Origin: Bradyrhizobium sp. RP6
GTDB lineage: Bacteria > Pseudomonadota > Alphaproteobacteria > Rhizobiales > Xanthobacteraceae
Direction: 5' to 3'
Assembly: GCF_003837805.1 (NCBI RefSeq)
Contig: NZ_RQIT01000001.1
Location: 868,001-932,000 of the forward strand
DNA length: 64,000 nt
The stretch's first letter is position 1, and every line of letters starts with the position of its first letter. Made by a program: the position numbers and the translations under genes. The notes below the pieces were generated by a model, which saw nothing but the letters and a program-made list of their open reading frames with translations, ran no database searches and was not told the DNA's origin. Positions 43,230-51,846 of the stretch are shown here, piece after piece.

Positions 43230-44836
43230 ACCAGTTCACCCCTCCGCCCAAGCTCGACATCATTCCCGCCAGCGCACCGTTCTCGGATGCGCAGCGCTCC
43301 TGGCTGAACGGCTTCTTTGCCGGGCTGCTGTCGCCCGACGTCGCCGCGCCGCTGTCGGCGGAGCAGGGCGCGGCCGTCATGCAGGGCGCAGCCGGCGACG
43401 GCGACGATGGCGAAGCGCCGTGGCACGACCAGACCATGCCGATCGCCGAGCGGATGAAACTCGCCGAGGGACGACCCCTGCGCCGCAAGATGATGGCGGC
43501 GATGGCGCAGCAGGACTGCGGCCAGTGCGGCTACAATTGCCACGATTATTCAGAGGCGATCGCGAGCCGCAGCGAAGCACGGCTCAATCTCTGCGTCCCC
43601 GGCGGCAAGGAAACCGCGCGGATGCTGAAGTCGCTGTACGAGGAACTCGACAAGGCCCCGGTGGCCAAACCAGCCGACAGGCCGGAGCCGGCGGCGCCGG
43701 CCGTCACCGTGACGATCGCAGAGCCAGGCCGCTCGCGCGACAACCCCGTCACCGCAACCTTCCTGTCGCGCCGTCTTCTCAACAGGGGGAAGTCGGAGAA
43801 GGAGACCTATCACGTCGAGTTCGATCTCTCCGAGAGCAAGCTCGACTACGTCGTCGGCGATTCCTTCGGCGTGTTCGCACGCAACGATGTCGGCCTGGTC
43901 GACCAGATCATCGCGCTGCTCGGCGCCTCCCATACCACGAAAGTCAACGGTAAGACGCTGCGCGAGGTGCTGATCGACGACGTCTCGCTGTCGCCGGCAC
44001 CCGACTCGCTGTTCGAGCTGATCTCCTTCATCACCGGCGGCGCGACCCGCGAGAAGGCGCGGGCACTGGCGCAGGGCGAGGATCCCGATGGCGATGCCGC
44101 CACCCTCGACGTGATGGCGGGGCTGCAGAAGTTTTCCGGCACGCGGCCGCATCCCGAGGCCTTCGTCGAGGCGCTGGAGCCGCTCCAGCCCCGGCTCTAT
44201 TCGATCTCGTCCTCGCACAATGCGACGCCTGGAAGGCTGTCGCTGACGGTGGACTCCGTACGCTACGTCATCGGCAAGCGCAGGCGGCTCGGCGTCGCCT
44301 CGACCTTCCTTGGCGAGCGCATCAATGAGGGCGACAAGCTCAGGGTCTACGTGCAGAAGGCGCACGGGTTCGGCCTGCCGCAGGACCCGAAGACGCCGAT
44401 CATCATGATCGGTCCCGGCACCGGCATCGCGCCGTTCCGCGCCTTCCTGCTCGACCGCAAGGCCACCGGTGCGCCCGGCAAGAACTGGCTGTTCTTCGGC
44501 CATCAGCGCAGCGATTGCGACTTCTTCTACCAGGACGAGCTCAACGCGATGAAGACCTCGGGGCTCTTGACGCGCCTGTCGCTGGCCTGGTCGCGCGACG
44601 GCGAGAAGAAGTTCTACGTGCAGGACCGCATGCGCGAAGTCGGCCGCGAATTGTGGACCTGGCTCGCCGAAGGCGCGCATCTGTACATCTGCGGCGATGC
44701 CAAGCGCATGGCCAAGGACGTCGAGCGCGCGCTGGTCGACATCGTCGCCCAGTTCGGGGCACGCTCGACGGATGAGGCCGTCAGGTTCGTCGCCGAGCTC
44801 AAGAAGACCGGCCGCTTCCAGGCGGATGTGTACTGA
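43226..44836 (+). CDS. FNR-type reductase partner of NirA with an N-terminal Fe-S module (CysJ-like C-terminus)
   Basis: A 536-residue protein. Residues 80-130 hold a four-cysteine motif (C98, C101, C105, C123 in QDCGQCGYNCHDYSE ... NLCVPGG), probably binding a [4Fe-4S] cluster. From about 165 comes a CysJ/diflavin-type FAD domain (RLYSISSS for FAD binding) and NADP domain (MIGPGTGIAPFRAFL, FFGHQRSDCDFFYQDEL, YICGDAKRMAKDVERAL, ending KTGRFQADVY). The flavodoxin (FMN) domain of CysJ is absent, and the Fe-S module stands in its place. It most likely passes NADPH electrons to NirA, and is translationally coupled to it. Confidence 0.85.
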   Translation: MNQFTPPPKLDIIPASAPFSDAQRSWLNGFFAGLLSPDVAAPLSAEQGAAVMQGAAGDGDDGEAPWHDQTMPIAERMKLAEGRPLRRKMMAAMAQQDCGQCGYNCHDYSEAIASRSEARLNLCVPGGKETARMLKSLYEELDKAPVAKPADRPEPAAPAVTVTIAEPGRSRDNPVTATFLSRRLLNRGKSEKETYHVEFDLSESKLDYVVGDSFGVFARNDVGLVDQIIALLGASHTTKVNGKTLREVLIDDVSLSPAPDSLFELISFITGGATREKARALAQGEDPDGDAATLDVMAGLQKFSGTRPHPEAFVEALEPLQPRLYSISSSHNATPGRLSLTVDSVRYVIGKRRRLGVASTFLGERINEGDKLRVYVQKAHGFGLPQDPKTPIIMIGPGTGIAPFRAFLLDRKATGAPGKNWLFFGHQRSDCDFFYQDELNAMKTSGLLTRLSLAWSRDGEKKFYVQDRMREVGRELWTWLAEGAHLYICGDAKRMAKDVERALVDIVAQFGARSTDEAVRFVAELKKTGRFQADVY

Positions 44837-44854
44837 CCGCCACCGCTCACCATT

Positions 44855-44882
44855 ATCCGAGCCGGTTCCGACTGGCTCGGAT
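44855..44882 (+). terminator. hairpin after the nirA operon
   Basis: ATCCGAGCC (44855-44863) pairs perfectly with GGCTCGGAT (44874-44882), then TTG. It begins 18 bases after the stop codon. Confidence 0.7.
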
Positions 44883-45038
44883 TTGAACGAATAAGATTCT
44901 CGGAACCTCGGCCCTAAGAGAATTTACGTCTGCGAGACGGCCGCCTCGCAGGAGGCGCATCGCTATTTCCGCCGCCATCTTACCTCCCGCCCGGTTTGAT
45001 CCCTCATACTCCCGCAAATGGGGCGTTGGAGATCGACC

Positions 45039-45191
45039 ATGCGCGAACTTTCGGCGGAAGCCAGGCTGCACTTCTACGCGCGCTCGCTCTCGCGGCAGAC
45101 CCGGGCAAACGCCCATCATCTGGCGCTCTACAGCGCGTTTGCGGTCATCGCGGCGATCGTGTTCGGAACGCTCTCGGTGCATCCGTTCTGA
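45039..45191 (+). CDS. 50-residue single-helix membrane protein
   Basis: ATG 45039 follows GTTGGAGATCGACC. The product starts MRELSAEARLHFYARSLSRQ (basic, amphipathic) and has one membrane helix near the C-terminus (YSAFAVIAAIVFGTLSV), ending HPF. It looks like a genuine small inner-membrane protein with a cytoplasmic basic helix. Function unknown. It lies between the nirA operon and pxpA, followed by a palindromic repeat. Confidence 0.6.
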   Translation: MRELSAEARLHFYARSLSRQTRANAHHLALYSAFAVIAAIVFGTLSVHPF

Positions 45192-45195
45192 ATCG

Positions 45196-45297
45196 TCGTT
45201 CCGGGGCGGCGAAGTCGAACCCGGAACCTCGAGATTATCAAGTGCGCAATTGCGCACCATAGTCTGATGCTTCGCATCATCCCGGAATGACGGAAGG
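45196..45297. repeat. palindromic repeat (GTTCCGGGGCG...CCCGGAATGACG type)
   Basis: Contains CGTTCCGGGGCGGCGAAG, GAACCCGGAACCTCGAGAT and a distal CATCATCCCGGAATGACG. These are recognisable words of a common bradyrhizobial intergenic repeat. Lies between the small plus-strand gene and convergent pxpA. Confidence 0.65.
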
Positions 45298-45299
45298 CC

Positions 45300-46067
45300 T
45301 CACCCGCGTTTGAACGGTGCCACCTCGATCCCTGCAGCCTTCAACGCCTCGCGCACACCGCGCGCAATCTCCACCGCGCCCGGCGTGTCGCCGTGAATGC
45401 AGACGGTATCCGTGCGCATCTTGATCACCTTACCAGTGACCGAGACCACCGCGCCGTCCTGCACCATGCGCACCACGCGGTCGGCGATCGCCTTGGCGTC
45501 GTGCAGCACCGCGCCGGGCTTCTTGCGCGAGACGAGGTTGCCGTCGTCCTCATAGGCGCGGTCGGCGAACACCTCGTGCACCATCGGCAGATTGGCCGCT
45601 TCGCCCGCTTTCACCAGCTTCGAATTGGCGAGCACGACGAAGATCAGGCTGGGATCGACCGCCTTGATGCCGGCGGCGATCGCCTTCGCGGTCATGTCGT
45701 CCTCGCAGGCGACATTGGAGAGCGCGCCATGCGCCTTCACATGCGTCACCTTGTGGCCGGCGGCGGTTGCGATCGCCTGCAGCGCGCCGATCTGGTAGGC
45801 GACGAGATTCTCGATCTCGGAGGCCTTCAGCCCTGCGATCGGGTGCCGGCCGAAGCCGTGCAGATCGCGATAGCCGGGATGCGCGCCGACCGAGACGCCG
45901 CGCGCCTTCGCCAGCTCCACCGTCCGGCGCATGATGTCGGGGTCGCCGGCGTGGAAGCCGCAGGCGACGTTGACCGAGCTTGCGAGCTCGATCATCGCGG
46001 CGTCGTTGCCCATCTCCCACGCGCCAAAACCCTCGCCGAGGTCGCAATTGAGATCGACTGTCTTCAT
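45300..46067 (-). CDS. pxpA: 5-oxoprolinase subunit A
   Basis: A 255-residue LamB/YcsF-family protein, part of the ATP-dependent enzyme that opens 5-oxoproline (pyroglutamate) to glutamate. Motifs: [19 protein letters not shown] at the N-terminus, [42 protein letters not shown]. Start ATG 46067 overlaps the pxpC stop (ATGA). It is the last gene of the pxpB-pxpC-pxpA operon. Confidence 0.95.
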   Translation of the reverse strand: MKTVDLNCDLGEGFGAWEMGNDAAMIELASSVNVACGFHAGDPDIMRRTVELAKARGVSVGAHPGYRDLHGFGRHPIAGLKASEIENLVAYQIGALQAIATAAGHKVTHVKAHGALSNVACEDDMTAKAIAAGIKAVDPSLIFVVLANSKLVKAGEAANLPMVHEVFADRAYEDDGNLVSRKKPGAVLHDAKAIADRVVRMVQDGAVVSVTGKVIKMRTDTVCIHGDTPGAVEIARGVREALKAAGIEVAPFKRG

Positions 46068-47137
46068 GGGGTGCTCTCCGCCTCTGGTCTTGTTGTCGCT
46101 TCCGGCTCGGCCGTGACCTGCCAGGTCCCGGCATCGACCGCGCTGACCGCATAGCCCGCCACGTTAGCATCGCTGAGCGCCTCGATGTTGAGCGCGACGG
46201 TGTCGGAGGAGCGCAGGCGATCGGGCAGGCTGCGGATCAACTGTGCGAACTTGCGCGCCTCGTCCTGCGCTTCGGCCATGCTGACCGCCTTGAAGCGGAA
46301 CGCGGTTCCCGCGGGGGTCTGGGCGAGGCGGCCGACATCGGCCGTAATCACGGTCGCGATCTTCGGATAGCCGCCGGAAGTGCCGCGATCCATCATCAGC
46401 ACGATCGGCGCGCCGTTGCCGGGCACCTGGATGCTGCCGTTGACGGTGCCGTCGGAGACGATGTTGTGGCCGTGCAGATGCTTGATGGCGGGACCTTCGA
46501 GCCGGTAGCCCATGCGGTCGGAGGTTGCCGAGATCTTCCACTCGCTGTCCAGGAACAGCCCCTTGTTGGCCTCGTCGAACTCGTCATCCTGCGGACCCAG
46601 CAGGACCCGGATCGGACCTGTCGCAGGCTTGGGCAATTCGATGCGCAGCTCCGGCGCACCGCTCGCAGGATCGACGGTGAACTCGTCGCCGGCCTGAAGC
46701 GGGCGCGGGTAGGGGCTGCCGAGGCCGGCGCGGGCATTGACCGCGAGGCTGCCGAACATCGGCTCGCCTTTGATGGCCCCCTCGATCGCGAGATAGGTGA
46801 AGGCGCCGCCGCGGGCAAAGCCCAGCGTCAGCGTCTCATCGTCCTTCAGCGTCACCGATGTGTCCATCGCGACCGGGTTGCCTGCAATGTCCGCGTTGCG
46901 CGGCGCGCCAGATATCGCGATGCGGACCGCGCCGTCGCGGGCGGTGAAGGAGGCGCCGAACGGGCCGATCTCGACGGCGGCCGCGAACGGCTCGTTGCCG
47001 ACCAGCGTGTTCGCCGCCGCGAGCGACAGGCGGTCCATCGCCCCGCTGACCGTCAAGCCATAGCGCTGTGCGCCGAGGCGGCCGCCATCCTGGACCGAGC
47101 TCGCCGGCCCGATGCTGGCGACGACGAGCCGGCTCAT
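46064..47137 (-). CDS. pxpC: 5-oxoprolinase subunit C (biotin-dependent carboxyltransferase-like)
   Basis: A 357-residue protein of the allophanate hydrolase subunit 2 family. Words: [56 protein letters not shown] and [16 protein letters not shown]. It pairs with PxpB to form the kinase-like part of 5-oxoprolinase. It overlaps both neighbours by 4 bases. Confidence 0.93.
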   Translation of the reverse strand: MSRLVVASIGPASSVQDGGRLGAQRYGLTVSGAMDRLSLAAANTLVGNEPFAAAVEIGPFGASFTARDGAVRIAISGAPRNADIAGNPVAMDTSVTLKDDETLTLGFARGGAFTYLAIEGAIKGEPMFGSLAVNARAGLGSPYPRPLQAGDEFTVDPASGAPELRIELPKPATGPIRVLLGPQDDEFDEANKGLFLDSEWKISATSDRMGYRLEGPAIKHLHGHNIVSDGTVNGSIQVPGNGAPIVLMMDRGTSGGYPKIATVITADVGRLAQTPAGTAFRFKAVSMAEAQDEARKFAQLIRSLPDRLRSSDTVALNIEALSDANVAGYAVSAVDAGTWQVTAEPEATTRPEAESTP

Positions 47138-47865
47138 GCGGCCACCTGCTCGGCGATGAGCTCGCCGGCTTCCGCCGCGCGGTCCATCTCCTCGAACGTC
47201 TTGTGGTCGATGGCGAAGAATGTCACGCGATCACCGGGTTCGGTGAGGAAGGTTGGATTGCGGTGGAGCTGATAGGTTCGCACCGGGGTGCGGCCCAGCA
47301 GGTGCCAGCCGCTCGGCGCGGCCAGGCACTGGATCCCGGCCTGGATGCCGCCGATCGAGATCGTGCCGGCCGGCGTCAGCAACCGCGGCGACTGCCGCCG
47401 CGACATGTGCAGGGATTTGTCGAGGCCGCTGAGATACGACCAGCCCGGCGTGAAGCCGATCATGGCGACCTTGTAATCACCGCCCGTATGCCGGGCGATG
47501 ATGTCGTCGGGCGTGGTGTTGAGCGCCTTCGCGACGTCCTCGAGGTCGATGCCATGCTCGCCGCCATAGGCGACGGGAATGCGCCAGCGGCGCGCCTTGG
47601 TGACCGGCGGCAGCGGCCGGGTGGCGATCGGGAGGATCTTCTCGCCGAGCGCATCGAAACCGATCTTTTCGGGGTCGTAGTGCACCAACAGCGAGCGATA
47701 GGTCGGCACCGTCTCGGTGATGCCGTCGATGGGGTTCGCTGCGAGCGCCTTGTCGAGCGCCAGCACGCGCTGGTTGGCGTCGTCGTCGATGGTGCGGCTG
47801 AACTCGACCGTGACGGCGCTGTCGCCACTGGGCAGAAGGCGGGGCGGGGGGAGCGTCGCGGCCAT
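47134..47865 (-). CDS. pxpB: 5-oxoprolinase subunit B
   Basis: A 243-residue protein of the allophanate hydrolase subunit 1 family. Features: RLLPSGDSAVTVEFS, RSLLVHYDP, AYGGEHGIDLEDVA, IGFTPGWSYLSGLD and RTYQLHRNPTFLTEPGDRVTFFAID. Start ATG 47865. First gene of the operon. The gap of 260 bases to the divergent RraA-family gene holds an 18-bp palindrome (48000-48017). Confidence 0.93.
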   Translation of the reverse strand: MAATLPPPRLLPSGDSAVTVEFSRTIDDDANQRVLALDKALAANPIDGITETVPTYRSLLVHYDPEKIGFDALGEKILPIATRPLPPVTKARRWRIPVAYGGEHGIDLEDVAKALNTTPDDIIARHTGGDYKVAMIGFTPGWSYLSGLDKSLHMSRRQSPRLLTPAGTISIGGIQAGIQCLAAPSGWHLLGRTPVRTYQLHRNPTFLTEPGDRVTFFAIDHKTFEEMDRAAEAGELIAEQVAA

Positions 47866-47999
47866 TGAGCTGTCGAAGAGCTGTCGAAATCGGGCTTTTG
47901 GAAGTGCGCGGGCTCGACGTTGAGTTCCGCGTCACCCTGCTTCGCGTAAATGGGCCCGCAAGTCCAATAAATTAATGCAAGGGGAGCCGATAAAGCCTT

Positions 48000-48017
48000 G
48001 TTATCGCGTCGCATAAC
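48000..48017. promoter_or_regulatory. 18-bp palindrome in the pxpB/rraA divergent gap
   Basis: GTTATCGCGTCGCATAAC has arms GTTAT/ATAAC and partly matching inner bases, flanked by TT on the left and AG on the right. Its size and place fit an operator for a GntR-like or other dimeric regulator controlling both sides. No regulator gene is adjacent. Rest of the gap: nothing further recognised. Confidence 0.4.
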
Positions 48018-48125
48018 AGCTCAGCGGCCCTGCGCAATTGGGGGCCCTCTTGGCCCTTGACGCAAGGGCTGCGGCTCGCAAGATGCGCGCGTTCTTTCCC
48101 GCCTATCCGGAGCTCGTTATCGTCC

Positions 48126-48824
48126 ATGTCGCTGTCCCCCGAAGCCCGCAAGACCCTCGCCGGCATCACAACCGCCACGATCACCACGGTCCTGCTGAAG
48201 AAGGGGCTGCGCAATGTGTGGATGCGCGGCGCCCGTCCGCTCCGCCCTGGCCTGCCGCGCCTGGTGGGTCCGGCCTTCACCCTCCGCTTCGTGCCGGCGC
48301 GTGAGGATCTGGCGACGCCCGAATCCTGGTCGTCGCCGATCTCGACCCGCACCGCGATCGAGGCGATGCCGGAAGGCTGCATCGCCGTGGTCGATGCCAT
48401 GGGCATCACCGATGCCGGCATCTTCGGCGACATCCTGTGCGCGCGCATGGTCAAGCGCGGCGTCACCGCGCTGGTCACCGACGGCGTCGTCCGCGACGTC
48501 GAGGGCGTGCTCGGCACGAACCTGCCGGTGTGGTGCGACGGCTATGCCGCGCCGCCTTCCGTTGCGGGCCTGACCTTCGTCGGCTGGGGCGAACCGATCG
48601 GCTGCGGCGGCGTTGCGGTATTCCCGAACGACATCGTGGTCGCCGATCAGGACGGCTGCGTCTTGATTCCGCAGGCGATGCTCGATCACGTGCTGGCCGA
48701 GGGTGTCGAGCAGGAGCGGATGGAAGCCTGGATCGTCAACGAGGTGAACAATGGCGCTGTGCTGCCCGGCCTCTACCCCATGAACGCCGAAACCAAGGCG
48801 CGCTACGCCGCCAGCAAGAAGTAA
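48126..48824 (+). CDS. RraA-family protein (ribonuclease-regulator / HMG-aldolase fold)
   Basis: A 232-residue protein. The family core is visible: IAVVDAMGITDAGIFGDILC, ARMVKRGVTALVTDGVVRDVEGV (G-x-R-D type, here DGVVRD) and PIGCGGVAVFPNDIVVADQDGCVLIP. Such proteins are metal-dependent 4-hydroxy-4-methyl-2-oxoglutarate/oxaloacetate aldolases or RNase E inhibitors. Next to pxp and cupin genes a metabolic role is more likely. ATG 48126 is used over an upstream frame. Confidence 0.85.
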   Translation: MSLSPEARKTLAGITTATITTVLLKKGLRNVWMRGARPLRPGLPRLVGPAFTLRFVPAREDLATPESWSSPISTRTAIEAMPEGCIAVVDAMGITDAGIFGDILCARMVKRGVTALVTDGVVRDVEGVLGTNLPVWCDGYAAPPSVAGLTFVGWGEPIGCGGVAVFPNDIVVADQDGCVLIPQAMLDHVLAEGVEQERMEAWIVNEVNNGAVLPGLYPMNAETKARYAASKK

Positions 48825-48846
48825 CGGAAAAGGAACGAGGTACCTC

Positions 48847-49251
48847 ATGGACATCACGCTCGCCGGCACGCGGCCGACCCGCCGCGCGCCGAAGGAACAT
48901 TTCACCGGCACCGTATGGCAGGACCCCATCAACATGGCCCCTGCGCCTGCGCGGCTGAACGTCTCGCGCGTCGCATTCGAGCCGGGCGCACGCACCAACT
49001 GGCACCACCATCCGCTCGGGCAGACGCTCTACGTGATCTCGGGCGTCGGCCGCGTTCAGACCAAGGGCGGCCCGGTCCAGGAAATCCGTCCCGGCGACAC
49101 CGTCTGGATTCCGCCAGGTGAAGTGCACTGGCACGGCGCATCGCCGACCAACGCCATGTGCCACATCGCCATGCAGGAAGCGCTCGACGGCGTCTACTCG
49201 ACCTGGCTGGAGCCGGTCACCGACGCGGAGTACGGTGCCGCTATCGGCTGA
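48847..49251 (+). CDS. cupin-domain protein
   Basis: A 134-residue single-domain cupin. Metal ligands of motif 1 are in HHHPLGQTLYVISG (with TNW before it); motif 2 is PGDTVWIPPGEVHWHGAS. Short cupins of this type (carboxymuconolactone-linked or dioxygenase-like) act on small organic acids. It starts 22 bases after the RraA gene with GAGG upstream, so the two are one operon. Confidence 0.85.
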   Translation: MDITLAGTRPTRRAPKEHFTGTVWQDPINMAPAPARLNVSRVAFEPGARTNWHHHPLGQTLYVISGVGRVQTKGGPVQEIRPGDTVWIPPGEVHWHGASPTNAMCHIAMQEALDGVYSTWLEPVTDAEYGAAIG

Positions 49252-49255
49252 CGTT

Positions 49256-49352
49256 CTCGTGTCCCGGAAAAGGCACATCGCCCAAGGCGATGCGTCGCAC
49301 GCGTTTTCCGCCGTCATTCCGGGTTCACGCTTCGCGTGCCCCGGAATGACTC
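49256..49352. repeat. palindromic repeat (TCATTCCGGGTTCACGC...CCCCGGAATGAC)
   Basis: Includes TCTCGTGTCCCGGAAAAGG, GTCATTCCGGGTTCACGC and CGTGCCCCGGAATGAC, a recognisable bradyrhizobial repeat with inner arms TTCACGC/GCGTG. Separates convergent genes. Confidence 0.65.
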
Positions 49353-49374
49353 GGTAAAGGAAAGTTCGAGAGGC

Positions 49375-50241
49375 TCAATTCACGCGCGTCCAGGTCTGGC
49401 CGCCGCAGAACATGCCGCCGAAGGCGCAGCCCTGCACGCGCAGCCGGTCGGTGCCTTTCATCGCGATCGTGGAATCGTAGGTCGAGCCGGAGTTCGGATC
49501 GAGGATCCGGCCGGACCATTTCTGGTCCTTGCCGGGCTTCATGTTGATCAGAACCTGCTCGCCGTTCTGGTTCGACTTGCTGTCGACCGAATAGCCGCAG
49601 AGATTGCTGCCGCATTGCTCGATGCGGACCTTGCCTTCCTTCTCCTCGGTAAGCCAGATGCCGAGCGGCGAATTGAGATCGTGCGTGGGCGCCGCTGCAG
49701 GAGCAGGCGGCGCGACGGCAGCCGCCTGAACTGGCGCGGTTGCCGGGGGCGGAGCGGGCGGTGCCGGAGGAGCCGCAGTCATGGCCTGGACCGGCGGTGG
49801 TGTCACGGCGGGAGCTGCCTGCTGCGTGGCCGGTGCAGGCGCCGAAGGCGGCGCGGGCGGCGGCAGCACGGCAGTCTCGGCGGGCGTGTTGCTGGCGGTT
49901 GCCGCCGGAGGTGGAGCAGGCGGTGCTGTTGCGGCAGCGGGTGCAGCAGGCACAGGCGCTTGCGCCGCCGCGGGCGGTGGGGCGACCGGAGCGGGGGCGG
50001 GAGCGGCCGGCGTTTGCGGCTCGACCGTGGCCTGCTGCGGCGCTTGCTGGCCCGGGGCCGTCTCGTTCTTCTTGGGCTTCTTGGGCTTGCTCTGGCCGGT
50101 GTTGTCATAGACGCCGGGGATCTGCACCGTGCCGCGGTCCGGATCGATGCGGATGGTGCGCCCGCCATACTCGAAAGTGTACTGCGCCTGTGCGGCGGTG
50201 CTCGCCAAAAGGAATGCGGCCGTGGCCAACAGCTTCCTCAT
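49375..50241 (-). CDS. secreted DUF2147-domain protein with long Pro/Ala linker
   Basis: A 288-residue protein. Signal peptide 1-19 (ending AAQAQ). A short beta-rich N-terminal part (YTFEYGGRTIRIDPDRGTVQIPGVY) is followed by a Lys-rich patch, then about 110 residues of Pro/Ala/Thr-rich linker. The C-terminal DUF2147 domain (about 195-288) reads SPLGIWLTEEKEGKVRIEQCGSNLCGY ... WSGRILDPNSGSTYDSTI. DUF2147 is a small beta-barrel of unknown ligand. The linker suggests it spans or extends from the cell wall. Confidence 0.75.
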   Translation of the reverse strand: MRKLLATAAFLLASTAAQAQYTFEYGGRTIRIDPDRGTVQIPGVYDNTGQSKPKKPKKNETAPGQQAPQQATVEPQTPAAPAPAPVAPPPAAAQAPVPAAPAAATAPPAPPPAATASNTPAETAVLPPPAPPSAPAPATQQAAPAVTPPPVQAMTAAPPAPPAPPPATAPVQAAAVAPPAPAAAPTHDLNSPLGIWLTEEKEGKVRIEQCGSNLCGYSVDSKSNQNGEQVLINMKPGKDQKWSGRILDPNSGSTYDSTIAMKGTDRLRVQGCAFGGMFCGGQTWTRVN

Positions 50242-50301
50242 TTCCGTCTCCTGAACAGGTGGTCCCCGGACCGACGCTTACGCGCCGGTTCGCTCGCAAA
50301 A

Positions 50302-50317
50302 AGTGATCTAGATCACT
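50302..50317. promoter_or_regulatory. perfect 16-bp palindrome, Crp/Fnr-type operator
   Basis: AGTGATCTAGATCACT is fully symmetric and has GTGA-N6-TCAC spacing as in CRP-family sites. It lies 61 bases upstream of the DUF2147 gene start (minus strand), where a regulator would act on its promoter. Confidence 0.5.
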
Positions 50318-50372
50318 GTCGTTGGTATGAGTCGTCTTCCGGTGGTTCCGGGTTCAATAGGCCCGGAGCCGG

Positions 50373-50404
50373 TCCAAACTTTGGCCAATCCAAACTTTGG
50401 CCAA
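50373..50404. repeat. perfect tandem duplication of a 16-bp unit
   Basis: TCCAAACTTTGGCCAA occurs twice without spacing (50373-50388, 50389-50404). Each copy holds the palindromes CCAAACTTTGG and TTGGCCAA. It sits between the 3' end of the next gene and the DUF2147 promoter, so it may be part of an operator array with the 50302 palindrome. Confidence 0.6.
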
Positions 50405-50434
50405 GGCAAGCGACAGGAGGACGCGATTTAAGGC

Positions 50435-51217
50435 CTAGTCGAACCAGGCGGCGTAGATCTTCTTGTAGCTGCCATCCTCCATGGAAATGTGCAGCCATTG
50501 GTCAACGAAGGCTTTCAGCGCCATGTCGCGCTGGAGCCAATAGGCCTTCTCGGAGAAGTCGAACGGCTTTTCGGGATGCACCGCGCAGAGCACGCCGGCA
50601 TGCTGCTTCTGCTGGTAGCGGGTTTCGGACGCGTCGGTCATCATCAGGTCGGCGTTGCCCTTGGCTATTTCATCGAAGATCACGGTGTTGTCTGCGAAGA
50701 CGGTGATCTCGGCATCCCTGATGTTGGCACGGGCGAAGCGCTCGTTGGTGCCGCCGGGATTGACGATGATTCGGGTGCCCTTCTTGTCGATGTCCGGAAG
50801 CGTCTGGTATTTGCCGACATCGGCGCAGCGCGCGATCGGCGTCTTGCCCTCGCGCATGATCGGTGTGGAGAAGAAGCCTTTCTTCTGCCGGTCGAGCGTC
50901 ACCGAGACCCCGCCCATGGCGATGTCGAACTGGTCGGCCTCGAAATCCTTCATCAGCTTGGGCCACGCCGTCGGCACGAACTCGACCTTGACGCCGAGCG
51001 CCTTGCCGAGGGCCTGCGCCATGTCGACATCGAAGCCGCTGAACTGCTGCGTGGTCTTGTCCAGATAGGTGAAGGGCCTGTAGTCGCCGGTCATGCCGAC
51101 GCGCAAGCTGCCGCGCTTGACGATCTCGTCGAGACGCGAGGGCGCGGCCTGCTGCGCCAGCGCCGGGACATTCACCAGCAACGCCACGGCCAAAGCCGTC
51201 CACAACCGAACGATCAT
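50435..51217 (-). CDS. cyclohexadienyl dehydratase-like periplasmic protein (SBP_bac_3 fold)
   Basis: A 260-residue exported protein with a signal peptide ending at about LAQQ (residues 1-23). The SBP-like domain carries words I associate with PheC rather than amino-acid receptors: RLDEIVKRGSLRVGMTGDYRPFTY, FDIAMGGVSVTLDRQKKGFFS, KTPIARCADV, INPGGTNERFAR-type (here VNPGGTNERFARAN) and DFSEKAYWLQRD. PheC-type enzymes convert prephenate/arogenate to phenylpyruvate/phenylalanine in the periplasm. No permease is adjacent, which also fits an enzyme. ATG 51217; another in-frame ATG lies 15 bases upstream. Confidence 0.7.
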   Translation of the reverse strand: MIVRLWTALAVALLVNVPALAQQAAPSRLDEIVKRGSLRVGMTGDYRPFTYLDKTTQQFSGFDVDMAQALGKALGVKVEFVPTAWPKLMKDFEADQFDIAMGGVSVTLDRQKKGFFSTPIMREGKTPIARCADVGKYQTLPDIDKKGTRIIVNPGGTNERFARANIRDAEITVFADNTVIFDEIAKGNADLMMTDASETRYQQKQHAGVLCAVHPEKPFDFSEKAYWLQRDMALKAFVDQWLHISMEDGSYKKIYAAWFD

Positions 51218-51319
51218 CTCTTTTCCACCCATGCCCGAGCTGTCATTGTGCAGCCCTTGAGCGGTCGATTTAGACCAGATGCCCGTCGGTGGCGAGGCAG
51301 AATTGAAGGGGATCCAGAG

Positions 51320-51829
51320 GTGACGATCTCGATGTACGAGGCCTCAGTCGGCCTCTTCGTGCCTTATTTGCGCAACCTGTCAGCGCTGCTCGACAAGGGC
51401 GTCGCCCATGCGGAGGCCCGTAAGTTCAATCCGACGGTTCTGCTCGGCATGCGCCTTGCGCCGAACATGTACGATCTGGCGCAGCAGGTCGGCGAAGCCT
51501 GCCGCCATGCCACGGTTGCGCCGGCCTTGCTGGCGCAGTGCGAGCCAGTGGCGCTGCCGGCACTGGAACACGACATGGCCGGTCTTCAGGCGCGCATCGC
51601 AACGTCCATCGAGTTCGTCGAAAGCCTGTCGCGCATGGAGATCGATGCGGCTGCGGAACGGAATGTTGTCTTCAGGTTGAAGAACGGGACCGAGCTGCCC
51701 TTCACCGGACGGACGCTGCTGCTGACGTTCAGCGTCCCGCAGTTCTTCTTTCACGTGACCACGGCCTACGACCTGTTGCGGCACGCCGGCGTCGAGCTGG
51801 TGAAGAAGGATTATCTCGGGAGGAAGTAG
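51320..51829 (+). CDS. DUF1993-family protein
   Basis: A 169-residue cytoplasmic helical protein. DUF1993 words: MYEASVGLFVPYLRNLSALLDKG, RLAPNMYDLAQQVGEACRHA, LPFTGRTLLLTFSVPQFFFHVTTAYDLLRHAGV and the C-terminal KKDYLG. The family relates to DinB-like four-helix bundles. Function unknown. Start GTG 51320 behind CCAGAGG; ATG 51332 is possible. Confidence 0.88.
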   Translation: MTISMYEASVGLFVPYLRNLSALLDKGVAHAEARKFNPTVLLGMRLAPNMYDLAQQVGEACRHATVAPALLAQCEPVALPALEHDMAGLQARIATSIEFVESLSRMEIDAAAERNVVFRLKNGTELPFTGRTLLLTFSVPQFFFHVTTAYDLLRHAGVELVKKDYLGRK

Positions 51830-51846
51830 TTGGCGGGCTCGGTGTA

